Below are positions 9,187 to 16,544 of a stretch of 43,284 bases of DNA, one piece after another. The notes beneath the pieces are model-generated. The model ran no database searches. It saw nothing but the letters and a program-made list of their open reading frames with translations, and was not told the origin of the DNA. The first letter of the stretch is position 1; each line of letters begins with the position of its first letter. Position numbers and translations under genes: made by a program. Origin of the DNA: Acinetobacter baumannii (GTDB lineage Bacteria; Pseudomonadota; Gammaproteobacteria; Pseudomonadales; Moraxellaceae); NCBI RefSeq assembly GCF_016508585.1, contig NZ_JADVOP010000034.1, forward strand, positions 1-43,284, written 5' to 3'.

Positions 9187-9936
9187 TTACACCACCTCAA
9201 CACGCTGTGAGGATTGTAAATGTTCTATCAAATGACCATCTTTTAACTCATAATGACGCTGACATTGTGCTGCCAGTTGTGGGTTATGCGTCACCAAAAC
9301 CAAGGTCGTTCCCAATGCTTGATTTAAGCTAAACAATAACTGCTCAATCTCGGATGCAGTATGTTCATCTAAGTTGCCTGTAGGTTCATCAGCAAAAACA
9401 ATCTGAGGTTCTGAAATCAGCGCCCGTGCAATCGCAACACGCTGTTGTTCTCCCCCTGACAATACTTTAGGCGTTTGTTGGCTTTGACGTGCCAAACCCA
9501 CTTTCCCCAATAAATCGAGAGCTTTTTGCTCTGCATGTAGATAATTAAAATCGGCTTGTAAACGAAGAGGCAACATGACATTTTCTAAAGCAGACAAATG
9601 TGGCAACAACTGAAAAGACTGGAAAACAAAACCGATATGTTTTAGGCGCACCAAAGCCCGTTGCTCTTCATTTAAATGTTCAATGCGCTCGCCACATACA
9701 CTGAGCTGCCCTGTAGTTGCCTGATCTAATGTCGCCAGAATACCCAATAAAGTTGACTTACCCGAACCCGAGCGTCCTGTAATTGCAACCTGTTCACCTG
9801 CATAAATATCGAGACTGAGATTTTCAAAAATTGTAAGCGTTTGATGCGGTAATTCTATCTTTTGTGTAAGTTGCTGTGCAGAAATTATCACTTGTGGCAT
9901 GATGGAAGAAGTTGAAGCATCCTGAACCTTAGACAT
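9187..9936 (-). CDS. ABC transporter ATP-binding protein (YbbA family)
   Basis: This 249-residue ATPase has Walker A 'GRSGSGKST' (Lys60), a Q-loop in 'FVFQSFQLLPHLSALENV', the signature 'LSGGEQQRVAIARAL' at about 159-173 and Walker B 'IVFADEPTGNLDE'. This is the LolD/MacB/YbbA type that pairs with FtsX-like permeases. It directly precedes the permease gene (stop and start adjacent), forming a two-gene operon. The ATG at 9936 lies only 17 bases from the tesA start on the other strand, so the two promoters must overlap the opposing coding regions or lie within them. Confidence 0.94.
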   Translation of the reverse strand: MSKVQDASTSSIMPQVIISAQQLTQKIELPHQTLTIFENLSLDIYAGEQVAITGRSGSGKSTLLGILATLDQATTGQLSVCGERIEHLNEEQRALVRLKHIGFVFQSFQLLPHLSALENVMLPLRLQADFNYLHAEQKALDLLGKVGLARQSQQTPKVLSGGEQQRVAIARALISEPQIVFADEPTGNLDEHTASEIEQLLFSLNQALGTTLVLVTHNPQLAAQCQRHYELKDGHLIEHLQSSQRVEVV

Positions 9937-9953
9937 TGTAAAGTACCTTATAT

Positions 9954-10598
9954 ATGCAAATCAAAACGTTGTTAAATTTGAAAATGATGAAAAGCGCTTT
10001 TCATTGTTTATTTTTTAGCATGATCTGTCTGTTGCCCGTTAGTAGTTTTGCAAAAACGATCATGATTTTAGGTGACAGCATAAGTGCGGGCTACGGTTTA
10101 AATCCACAACAAGGCTGGGTGACTTTGCTCCAGCAACGCTTAAATCAGCAATTTCCCAAACAGCATCAAGTGGTTAATGCCAGTGTCAGTGGAGAAACCA
10201 CCAGTGGTGCTTTGGCACGTTTACCCAAATTATTACAAAGTCATAAACCTGATGTGGTCGTGATTGAGTTGGGCGGCAATGATGGTTTACGTGGTCAACC
10301 ACCCCAAATGATTCAAAAAAATCTTGCTCAATTAATCCAACAAAGTCAAAAAAGCCAAGCCAAGGTCGTATTGTTGGGTATGAAGATTCCACCCAATTAT
10401 GGCGCAGCTTATAGCCAGGCTTTTGAAAAAAACTACCAGACCTTAAGCCAGCAGTACAACGTAAAACTGTATCCCTTCTTTATGAATGGTATTGCAGGCA
10501 ATAAAAATCTCATGCAAAAGGACTTAATCCATCCCAATGCTGCCGCCCAAAAAATCCTATTAGATAATGCTTATCCTTTGATTCGAGGCGCACTTTAA
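9954..10598 (+). CDS. tesA: Periplasmic GDSL esterase/lysophospholipase TesA
   Basis: This SGNH/GDSL hydrolase acts on thioesters, aryl esters and lysophospholipids in the periplasm. A signal peptide ends near 'VSSFA' (residue 33). SGNH blocks are visible: 'ILGDSISAGYG' (Ser42), the Gly in 'NASVSGETTSGA', 'ELGGND' (about 105-110) and the catalytic pair 'DLIHPN' (Asp190, His193). Length (214) fits. An internal Met at residue 11 or 12 could be the true start, since the signal peptide would then be of ordinary length. The gene is divergent from the ABC transporter operon, a conserved pairing. Confidence 0.95.
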   Translation: MQIKTLLNLKMMKSAFHCLFFSMICLLPVSSFAKTIMILGDSISAGYGLNPQQGWVTLLQQRLNQQFPKQHQVVNASVSGETTSGALARLPKLLQSHKPDVVVIELGGNDGLRGQPPQMIQKNLAQLIQQSQKSQAKVVLLGMKIPPNYGAAYSQAFEKNYQTLSQQYNVKLYPFFMNGIAGNKNLMQKDLIHPNAAAQKILLDNAYPLIRGAL

Positions 10599-10784
10599 GA
10601 TTAAGACGTTCCAATTGAATTCAGGCACGGAAGCCTTTGATGATAAAATATAAAATAATTATAATATACAAACAATTAAATATAACATATGGTCAACTAT
10701 TAAAAATAAACCCTTAATCGCTCCTTGCCTTTCAGGTTAAATCAGGTATAACAGAATCTATCCTTTCTTTAATATGCGTTTTAA

Positions 10785-11996
10785 ATGATGAGCAATTCTA
10801 ATAATCTCAATCATCAAATGACTTCATTTCAATTTAGCCCTCAAACTGCACTTTATACCCATACCTTTACATTGATGGCATTTTTGGCAGCTTCAAGCGC
10901 ACCTACCCCCTTATATCGTCTTTATCAACAACAGTTTCACTTTTCACCCGTTTTATTAACCTTAATTTTTGCAACTTATGCTTTTGCTTTATTGGCAACA
11001 TTATTGGTAATGGGTTCATTGTCAGATTATGTTGGGCGTAAACCTGTTATTTTTACCGCACTCTTTTTACAGATTATTTCTATGGGGTTTTTTCTTTTTT
11101 CCTCAAATATTGAAATGCTGTTTATTGCCCGAGCCTTGCAGGGTGTCGCCACAGCTTTGGCTGCTTCAACCTTTGGCGCAGCTTTACTAGATTTAAGCAA
11201 AACTCATGGTTCATTAATCAACAGTATTTCTCCTATGTTGGGTATGGCAATCGGCATGCTCATGACTTGTATCGTGTTAGCAATGTCGACGCATGCATTG
11301 ACTTTAATTTTTGAAATATTCATTTTTATTTTCTTCTGTACCTTATGTATCGCTTATTTTAGCCCGGAGACGGCTGAAAAACGGCGTGGAGCATTTGCAT
11401 CACTTAAACCACGTCTTACAGTTCCGCCACAAGCACGTAAAGCACTTTGGATTGTTAGCCCAATCAATATTTCTTTATGGATGGTCAGCGGCTTTTTCTT
11501 GTCTTTAATGCCCTCGCTATTGGCCCACGCTTTTAAAGTCCAATCAGCATGGCTCAATGGTATGATGTTTATTACCTTGACCATTTCAGGTGCAATCGGA
11601 ATTTTAACCCTTCGCAGTGCGAAAACACTTCACATCTTAACGACTGGCGCACTGAGTATTCTCTTAGGCGCAGCCATTATTTTATCGGGTATTCACTTCT
11701 CTCTTACATTCTTATTATTTATGGGTTCGGTGGTGACCGGGGTTGGATTTGGGACAGGATTTATGGGTGCAATCCGCACGGTGATGCCATTGGCTTTACC
11801 TGAACAACGTGCTGGGTTGATGGCAACATTTTATGTTGAGAGCTATTTAGCGTTTAGTATACCAGCCATTATCGCGGGATATTTTGTCAGCCATGCTGGT
11901 CTTACTTTTACTGCTGATATTTATATTCTCATGATTATTTTATTAGCGTCTCTGGCTCTTTTGTTTGCATTCAAACATCGAAAAAATGTAATTTAA
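10785..11996 (+). CDS. MFS transporter, drug/sugar efflux type
   Basis: This 403-residue protein has about twelve membrane helices. The MFS loop 2-3 signature is present as 'GSLSDYVGRKPVI', and 'ARALQGVATALAAS' is the usual helix 4 motif. The substrate cannot be read from the sequence. Two adjacent ATG codons open the frame and there is no strong ribosome site, so the start could be either 10785 or 10788. The gene stands alone, with about 185 AT-rich bases before it and a decayed region after it. Confidence 0.88.
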   Translation: MMSNSNNLNHQMTSFQFSPQTALYTHTFTLMAFLAASSAPTPLYRLYQQQFHFSPVLLTLIFATYAFALLATLLVMGSLSDYVGRKPVIFTALFLQIISMGFFLFSSNIEMLFIARALQGVATALAASTFGAALLDLSKTHGSLINSISPMLGMAIGMLMTCIVLAMSTHALTLIFEIFIFIFFCTLCIAYFSPETAEKRRGAFASLKPRLTVPPQARKALWIVSPINISLWMVSGFFLSLMPSLLAHAFKVQSAWLNGMMFITLTISGAIGILTLRSAKTLHILTTGALSILLGAAIILSGIHFSLTFLLFMGSVVTGVGFGTGFMGAIRTVMPLALPEQRAGLMATFYVESYLAFSIPAIIAGYFVSHAGLTFTADIYILMIILLASLALLFAFKHRKNVI

Positions 11997-12515
11997 AACA
12001 GTATTCGATTTGCTCAAACAGGCATCATTCTCCCATCATGTTTAACAGTAATATTTGAAATCAGTGACTTAACCTGAGTCATCCAGAAATATTTCTAAAA
12101 CACTTGTGCAGCTGGATTCCTTGCTTTCTTTTCATATGCTTAGCAAACTTGTTCATAGCAGCATTAAACAGCTGTTGAGCATCTTCCTCACCAATTTCAT
12201 CTTTACACGCTGTGCAGGGTTGGAAATGAGTTTAACTGTTTACGCTAACCCCATTGAATCTGTGCTTTTATTGATCTGGCATACCCATAAACAATCTGTT
12301 TACACTAATTTTCTTTTCCTTTTTTAGGCATGAATGCGCTAAATTAGGTTAAACATGAAATTTTTCCCATAAACATCCTGTTGGATTTTCCGCATCAACT
12401 TAGAAATAAAAAACCGACTTGACATATCACTAAATCATGGCTTTTCGTTTCATCATTTTCTGATTTTTTCACACTGCTTACCTCAACACAAAAGCCATAT
12501 GTTGCTGATTAGCCG
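11997..12515. other. Gene-poor stretch with a decayed gene and a spaced direct repeat
   Basis: No intact gene is convincing here. The minus strand from about 12240 to 12079 carries a protein-like fragment in two frames (annotated separately). A 13-base near-repeat, CTGTTTACgCTAA at 12236-12248 and CTGTTTACaCTAA at 12296-12308, is spaced exactly 60 bases apart. The rest is AT-rich with no clear signal. Confidence 0.5.
12079..12240 (-). pseudogene. Decayed gene fragment, unknown product
   Basis: The minus strand reads 'LISNPAQRVK' in one frame and then 'DEIGEEDAQQLFNAAMNKF' followed by 'AKHMKRKQG' in another, ending at the stop codon at 12079-12081. The two pieces look like one protein interrupted by a frameshift: charged, helix-like and of ordinary composition, unlike a random antisense translation. 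No start codon or upstream remainder is seen. The product is not recognised. This rests on appearance only. Confidence 0.35.
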
Positions 12516-12980
12516 CTAATTATTCTTTACCAACCGCAATTCAATATCTTCAAAATTGATAATATTATTTTTAGAATCAACTAATTTTAACTTAACCAAT
12601 TCATGATCATTTTTGCTAAAAACTTTAACTACATCTTTATTTTCATGGATAAAATTCCCACCTGATTCAAGCATAGCAAGTAAGACGATATTTATACTTT
12701 TTCCTTTTGGAGTTAGTAAATACTCTTTACGCTCTCTATCTCCTTCCATTTTATAAATCGATAACGAAAATATATCTTCCTGAATGAGATGTTTTAAGCG
12801 ATTGGATAATACTTGTTTTGATATGCCAGTATTTTCAATAAACGTACTGAATTTAGTGACACCATAAAAAGCCTCCCGTAAAATGAGAATTGTCCATTTA
12901 TCACTCAATACCTCAGAGATCTTGAAGATACCACATACTTCAAATGGGAATTGAAAATCCGAAAAACTTTGGTTTGACAT
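12516..12980 (-). CDS. HxlR-family transcriptional regulator
   Basis: This 154-residue protein contains a winged helix-turn-helix of the HxlR (DUF24) family: 'ISEVLSDKWTILILREAFYG', then 'SKQVLSNRLKHLIQEDIF' as recognition helix, and 'REYLLTP'-like 'KEYLLTPKGKS' as the wing. Cys16 is in the position (before 'GIFKISEVLSDKWT') where many HxlR proteins carry a redox- or quinone-sensing cysteine. The C-terminal 40 residues are an extension. The gene is divergent from a tautomerase gene across a 60-bp gap that holds an inverted repeat, so it very likely regulates that gene and perhaps itself. Confidence 0.9.
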   Translation of the reverse strand: MSNQSFSDFQFPFEVCGIFKISEVLSDKWTILILREAFYGVTKFSTFIENTGISKQVLSNRLKHLIQEDIFSLSIYKMEGDRERKEYLLTPKGKSINIVLLAMLESGGNFIHENKDVVKVFSKNDHELVKLKLVDSKNNIINFEDIELRLVKNN

Positions 12981-13005
12981 TTTTGAAAACTCTTATTAAC
13001 CTAGG

Positions 13006-13035
13006 TCTACATAAAAGACTCAGATAGGATGTAGA
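13006..13035. promoter_or_regulatory. Inverted repeat, candidate HxlR operator
   Basis: TCTACAT (13006-13012) and ATGTAGA (13029-13035) form a perfect 7-bp inverted repeat with a 16-base spacer, in the 60-bp gap between the divergent HxlR and tautomerase genes. The right arm overlaps the tautomerase ribosome-binding region, so binding would block its expression. Half-site centres are 23 bases apart, about two helical turns, as expected for a dimeric winged-helix regulator. Confidence 0.6.
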
Positions 13036-13040
13036 ACGTT

Positions 13041-13268
13041 ATGCCTTTCATCAATATTCAGACAATTGAAGGCTTACTAGACGAAAATAGCAAAGCTGAA
13101 CTATTTAAAAGAATAACAGAATTATTCATCGAGATTGAAGGTAAAGGCAATCCTTCTTTCCAAGAACATATCTGGATTCGGATTGATGAATATCCTCCTG
13201 AACAATGGCAACTTGGGCGAATGAGACCGACAAAAGAAATGATTGACTTTATTTCCAAAAATGCCTGA
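13041..13268 (+). CDS. 4-oxalocrotonate tautomerase-like protein
   Basis: This 75-residue protein begins 'MPFINIQTIEG', placing Pro2 at the N-terminus after Met removal; this is the catalytic base of the tautomerase superfamily. The rest fits one 4-OT-type beta-alpha-beta unit, with a conserved-looking C-terminal segment 'HIWIRIDEYPPEQWQLG'. Family members tautomerise or hydrate small oxo-acids; the substrate is unknown. The context with a quinone/aldehyde-type HxlR sensor suggests a stress or detoxification role (inference). Confidence 0.85.
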   Translation: MPFINIQTIEGLLDENSKAELFKRITELFIEIEGKGNPSFQEHIWIRIDEYPPEQWQLGRMRPTKEMIDFISKNA

Positions 13269-13293
13269 TGCAAATAAAATTTTAAAAACAGCT

Positions 13294-13324
13294 AAAAAAA
13301 CCTTTAATTCTAATGGTTTTTTTT
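13294..13324 (+). terminator. Weak terminator after the tautomerase gene
   Basis: AAAAAAACC and GGTTTTTTTT flank a 12-base loop just after the tautomerase stop codon. The stem is nearly all A-T but ends in a long T run. Confidence 0.45.
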
Positions 13325-13428
13325 ACGTTGAATGGAATGAAGCTCATTCATTTTTTTCATTATCTGTTTAATTCCCTCTATCAATACTCTGCTTCATGAT
13401 ACGTTCTGACTGTAAATATACATTAAAT

Positions 13429-13454
13429 AAAAAAAGGCGCATCAATCGCCTTTT
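13429..13454 (-). terminator. Terminator forming the left copy of a 26-bp islet-flanking repeat
   Basis: On the minus strand AAAAGGCG / CGCCTTTT forms a hairpin with a 7-base loop and an extended T run, placed 60 bases beyond the stop codon of the hypothetical gene at 13515. The 26 bases match 15630-15655 at 25 positions; see the finding on the islet. Confidence 0.8.
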
Positions 13455-13514
13455 AATTAAATATAATTCAATAATTTACAAAAATAAATTGCATTAATGT
13501 TGCACTTCATATTT

Positions 13515-14048
13515 TTATCTATTGAAATTTATATTTGATGATTTTTTAATTGCCTCTTCTAAATATTGAGATTCTACATACTCAATGGTTTCCAATCCTT
13601 TAATACCCAATGAATCATCTATCTCTCTACCTTCTGAGTCGTATCGTTTAGACTCACCTTCAATATCCATTGATACGTAATGAAGGTTGCCTTTCCCATC
13701 ATAACAAGACTGTTTAAATTCATAAGGGTTATTGGGATCGCGAAGCTCAGTCACAATCTTATTAATAAGAATGAACTCATCGCCAACCAACTTATAATCT
13801 TCTAGTGTCAAACATTGATTTTCTGGGTCTTTTATATGGTTCCTATATGCTACCTTTCTATATTCAGCACCAACAAATATTACTGTTGAATAAACATTGC
13901 GCTGAAAAGATTCTTCATCTAATCGCTCAAGAATAGGTACACCATTTTTATCTTGATACGTTATACGGAACGGACCAAATGAATTAGAAAAACATACTTT
14001 TTTAACCGAAAACTTTTTAGAATATTCACTAATAGTCACATTAATCAT
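13515..14048 (-). CDS. Hypothetical cytosolic protein in islet
   Basis: This 177-residue protein has no signal peptide or membrane helix. Its composition is mixed and charged, with strand-rich segments such as 'FGPFRITYQDKNGVPILERL' and a repeat-like 'YDGKGNLHYVSMD...KRYDSEGREIDDS' reminiscent of short beta-hairpin (YD/RHS-like or MORN-like) units, though too few to assign. It starts 10 bases after the upstream lipoprotein gene ends, so the two form an operon closed by the terminator at 13429-13454. No function is recognised. AT-rich base use fits the acquired islet. Confidence 0.7.
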   Translation of the reverse strand: MINVTISEYSKKFSVKKVCFSNSFGPFRITYQDKNGVPILERLDEESFQRNVYSTVIFVGAEYRKVAYRNHIKDPENQCLTLEDYKLVGDEFILINKIVTELRDPNNPYEFKQSCYDGKGNLHYVSMDIEGESKRYDSEGREIDDSLGIKGLETIEYVESQYLEEAIKKSSNINFNR

Positions 14049-14058
14049 TTAAATAACC

Positions 14059-15165
14059 TTAAGAATGTAGTCCAGGTTGAGAAGGTGGCTCTTTATTTAC
14101 CCAATAATTTGCTTTAGGTGTTGCAGGACATCCAGCATTAGACGCTGTTTTAATAGTAGCTCTAAGAACACCTTGCGCATATTTATATTGACTCACATGC
14201 CCATCCCAAGAGCCTTTATTGTTCCCATTCAATATAAATGGGTTAGATACTTCTTTGTGATTGATATAAAGATTAAATCTGTCTTTATATAATTCCTCAT
14301 ACCGCCATTCAACCATGGCAGCTTTACTATTCATTTTTAAATTATGATTTTTACATTTCTCATCACTATTTCTCTCAAACGCATCCTCTATTTCTTTTGC
14401 TTTTGTAGCATCATTCTCCGCTTCACTAACCATTGTCTGAGCTGCTGCTAATGTAACAGCTTGAGCATCAGTGTTTCCTATTTCAGCGTTGTTGATGATT
14501 TCTTGGGAGACTACGTCGAATGGGAGGTTTTTTTCTTCTATTTTTTTAATTTTTATAATATCAAAACCAAAATCCACAGCATAAACAGGAGAATATGTAT
14601 AGATCCAACAAGTTCCATAGGTTCCATTTGAAGAAATAGTTATATTTCTAAGTGATGAATCTGGGTATGCTTCAGATTTAACTTTATTTAAGCGCCATGA
14701 ACAATATTCTTCCGCTGTATCAAATAATGAATCACCAAGCCCTTTGTATTGTTTTATACCTTCAATTTCGGTTTTGAATTTAACACTATTGTTCGCTGGA
14801 TCCATCACCCAATCAATGCCATCTAATAGCTCATCGACTGCAAAAGTAAGAGCTGCTCCACCAAGACCTGCTCGAAGTATTTTTGAAACTTGCGAAACGT
14901 TTGGAGTGATCAATGCTTTAGATTCGGTGGCAACTCCACCTACCATTCTGGACGCATTAACGACAGTTGATGCACCTTCAGATGCATAGCCATTAACAAC
15001 CCACTGTCCAAATGATGGAGCACTTAATGCGCTTGACGACGCTGCCATACGATAATTAACAGATGCTGTTGAACTTTGTAAAGTCGATTGAGATGTATCA
15101 TTTTGGTCTGTGTCACCACAACCAGTTAACCCCATTAGAACTGCTAAAAATAATAATTTTTTCAT
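14059..15165 (-). CDS. Lipoprotein with an inovirus minor-coat (TspB-like) segment
   Basis: This 368-residue protein starts with a lipoprotein signal, 'MKKLLFLAVLMGLTGC' (lipid-modified Cys16), and GGGAAATA precedes the ATG. A Ser/Thr/Gln-rich linker follows. Residues about 50-130 contain glycine/alanine-rich helices and 'LLDGIDWVMDPANNSVKF', a sequence that resembles the conserved part of TspB/minor coat-type proteins of filamentous phages. Paired cysteines follow in the C-terminal half ('EYCSWRL', 'GTCWIY', 'EKCKNH', 'NAGCPATP'). It could be a captured phage gene turned into a surface lipoprotein. The TspB resemblance is from memory of the family and needs a profile search. It is the first gene of a two-gene operon next to an integrase stub. 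Confidence 0.65.
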   Translation of the reverse strand: MKKLLFLAVLMGLTGCGDTDQNDTSQSTLQSSTASVNYRMAASSSALSAPSFGQWVVNGYASEGASTVVNASRMVGGVATESKALITPNVSQVSKILRAGLGGAALTFAVDELLDGIDWVMDPANNSVKFKTEIEGIKQYKGLGDSLFDTAEEYCSWRLNKVKSEAYPDSSLRNITISSNGTYGTCWIYTYSPVYAVDFGFDIIKIKKIEEKNLPFDVVSQEIINNAEIGNTDAQAVTLAAAQTMVSEAENDATKAKEIEDAFERNSDEKCKNHNLKMNSKAAMVEWRYEELYKDRFNLYINHKEVSNPFILNGNNKGSWDGHVSQYKYAQGVLRATIKTASNAGCPATPKANYWVNKEPPSQPGLHS

Positions 15166-15271
15166 TTATTTCCCATTATTTTCAGATAGTTTATTTGACT
15201 TATTGTTGTAAAACTATCTAAAGGTTAAAAAATTTAGTAATAGTGATTGTTGAAGATTTGGAATATAGCTC

Positions 15272-15568
15272 CTAAATCCTGGTTCTTTCACGAACTACAC
15301 CCTTTTTACTTATTGATATATTGTCTCGGTATTCTTCTAAAGCATTTCTAAAAAGGATATGATCATAATCACCTTTCTTTTCATTTTTTAGTTTCAATTC
15401 TAATTCTTGCGCCCATGCTTTTGCATCTCTCATGGTTGTAAAGGTTTGAGACTGTGATGGGTGAGGCTTGATTCTAACAGTAGCGGTTATGCCCTTTTTT
15501 CTTTTTTTGATATGTTGCCATTCTAATTTAAATCCTGTTGCAATGTTGCACTTAATTTCTAAAATCAT
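15272..15568 (-). pseudogene. Tyrosine integrase, N-terminal stub
   Basis: These 98 residues match the start of a phage-type tyrosine integrase: an arm-binding region ('KKGITATVRIKPHPSQSQTF'), then 'DAKAWAQELELKLKNEKKGD' and the beginning of the core-binding domain, 'LFRNALEEYRDNISISKKGV'. A stop codon follows 'RERTRI'. The whole catalytic domain (R...HxxR...Y) is missing, and no other frame downstream restores it before the lipoprotein gene begins. A full-length enzyme would have about 330-400 residues. It lies immediately inside one end of the islet, the usual place for an integrase, with its 5' end facing the flanking repeat. Confidence 0.8.
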
Positions 15569-15629
15569 TGTATTTCAAATCAAATGGGTTCACAAATTCA
15601 ATTTTAAGCCATTGTTATTAATTACTTTA

Positions 15630-15655
15630 AAAAAAAGGCGCATCAAGCGCCTTTT
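15630..15655 (-). terminator. thrH terminator, right copy of the islet-flanking repeat
   Basis: AAAAGGCGC / GCGCCTTTT with a 5-base loop and a long T run on the minus strand lies 15 bases after the thrH stop codon. It is almost identical to 13429-13454. Confidence 0.85.
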
Positions 15656-15669
15656 GATGGTACTTACAG

Positions 15670-16287
15670 TTAAGCAGGAATATCACGAACAGAAGCATTG
15701 CGAATCGCTTCTTTTAAAGCCTCATAACCGTGAATTGGTGGGAATTGAGGGAACTCACGAATCACATTTTCAGGTGCATCGAATAAAAAGCCATGATCAG
15801 CTTCACCCAACATTGTCGTATCATTGTAAGAGTCACCTGCTGCAATCACACGAAAGTTTAAACCATGCAATGCTTTTACAGCTTGACGTTTTTGATCTGG
15901 CTGGCGCAACTTATATGCTGTAATCATGCCATTTTCATCAGTTTCCAACTTATGGCAGAAAATTGTTGGCCAACCTAATTGCTGCATCAACGGATGGGCA
16001 AACTCATAGAATGTATCTGAAAGGATAATCAATTGGAAATGTGTGCGAATCCACTCAACAAACTCTTTTGCACCAGGAAATGGTCCCATATCTGCAATCA
16101 CAGCTTGAATGTCGTTTAAACCCAAACCATGTTGTTTCAATATGTTTAAACGCTGAGTCATCAACACATCGTAGTCAGGAATATCACGCGTTGTTGCTTC
16201 TAATTCTTTGATCCCTGTTTTCTTTGCAAAATTGATCCAGATTTCTGGAACCAATACACCCTCAAGATCAAGACATACGATTTCCAT
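15670..16287 (-). CDS. thrH: ThrH: phosphoserine phosphatase / homoserine phosphotransferase
   Basis: This HAD-superfamily enzyme removes phosphate from phosphoserine and can transfer it to homoserine, linking serine and threonine synthesis. The 205-residue length is typical. The HAD motif I is the ThrH variant 'CLDLEGVLVPEIW' (Asp7, with Glu9 instead of the usual second Asp). Motif II lies in 'LIILSDTFYEF' and motif IV in 'VIAAGDSYNDTTML'. The ATG at 16287 was chosen because GGGAG sits 5-9 bases upstream and ThrH proteins begin at this residue; the four upstream codons are not needed. The gene ends at the terminator that is duplicated at the far end of the islet. Confidence 0.94.
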   Translation of the reverse strand: MEIVCLDLEGVLVPEIWINFAKKTGIKELEATTRDIPDYDVLMTQRLNILKQHGLGLNDIQAVIADMGPFPGAKEFVEWIRTHFQLIILSDTFYEFAHPLMQQLGWPTIFCHKLETDENGMITAYKLRQPDQKRQAVKALHGLNFRVIAAGDSYNDTTMLGEADHGFLFDAPENVIREFPQFPPIHGYEALKEAIRNASVRDIPA

Positions 16288-16389
16288 GGGTTCTCCCAAA
16301 TGTCGGTTAAAAATTTTGCGCTTATCATAGCACTAAAGTTTTAAGAAAATGCTGAAAGTTTTCTAAACTCAATTCATTTTGAATCATCA

Positions 16390-16510
16390 TGGATAATCTT
16401 ATCAGTACAACTCATCCATTATGCAGGAACTGCATCTACATTAACTCCCCCTACCGGAAGTGTTACTGTTAAACTTATTAAAAGCGACAACAAAGATACC
16501 GTATCGTAGA
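16390..16510 (+). other. Possible C-terminal remnant of a lost gene
   Basis: The plus strand reads a protein-like stretch, 'IHYAGTASTLTPPTGSVTVK' followed by 'LIKSDNKDTVS', ending at TAG about 16506. It has no start codon or ribosome site and no continuation upstream, so it may be the tail of a deleted gene. Evidence is weak. Confidence 0.25.
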
Positions 16511-16544
16511 GACAGATAAAAAATTAATTTAGGCAAATCACATC

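Noticed and set aside
10623..10636. AGGC...GCCT hairpin after tesA as a terminator
   Set aside because: The stem is only four base pairs and the T run is just three bases long.
12106..12327. 73-codon plus-strand open frame
   Set aside because: It has no ribosome site and an odd composition, and the opposite strand of the same bases reads as a better protein-like fragment.
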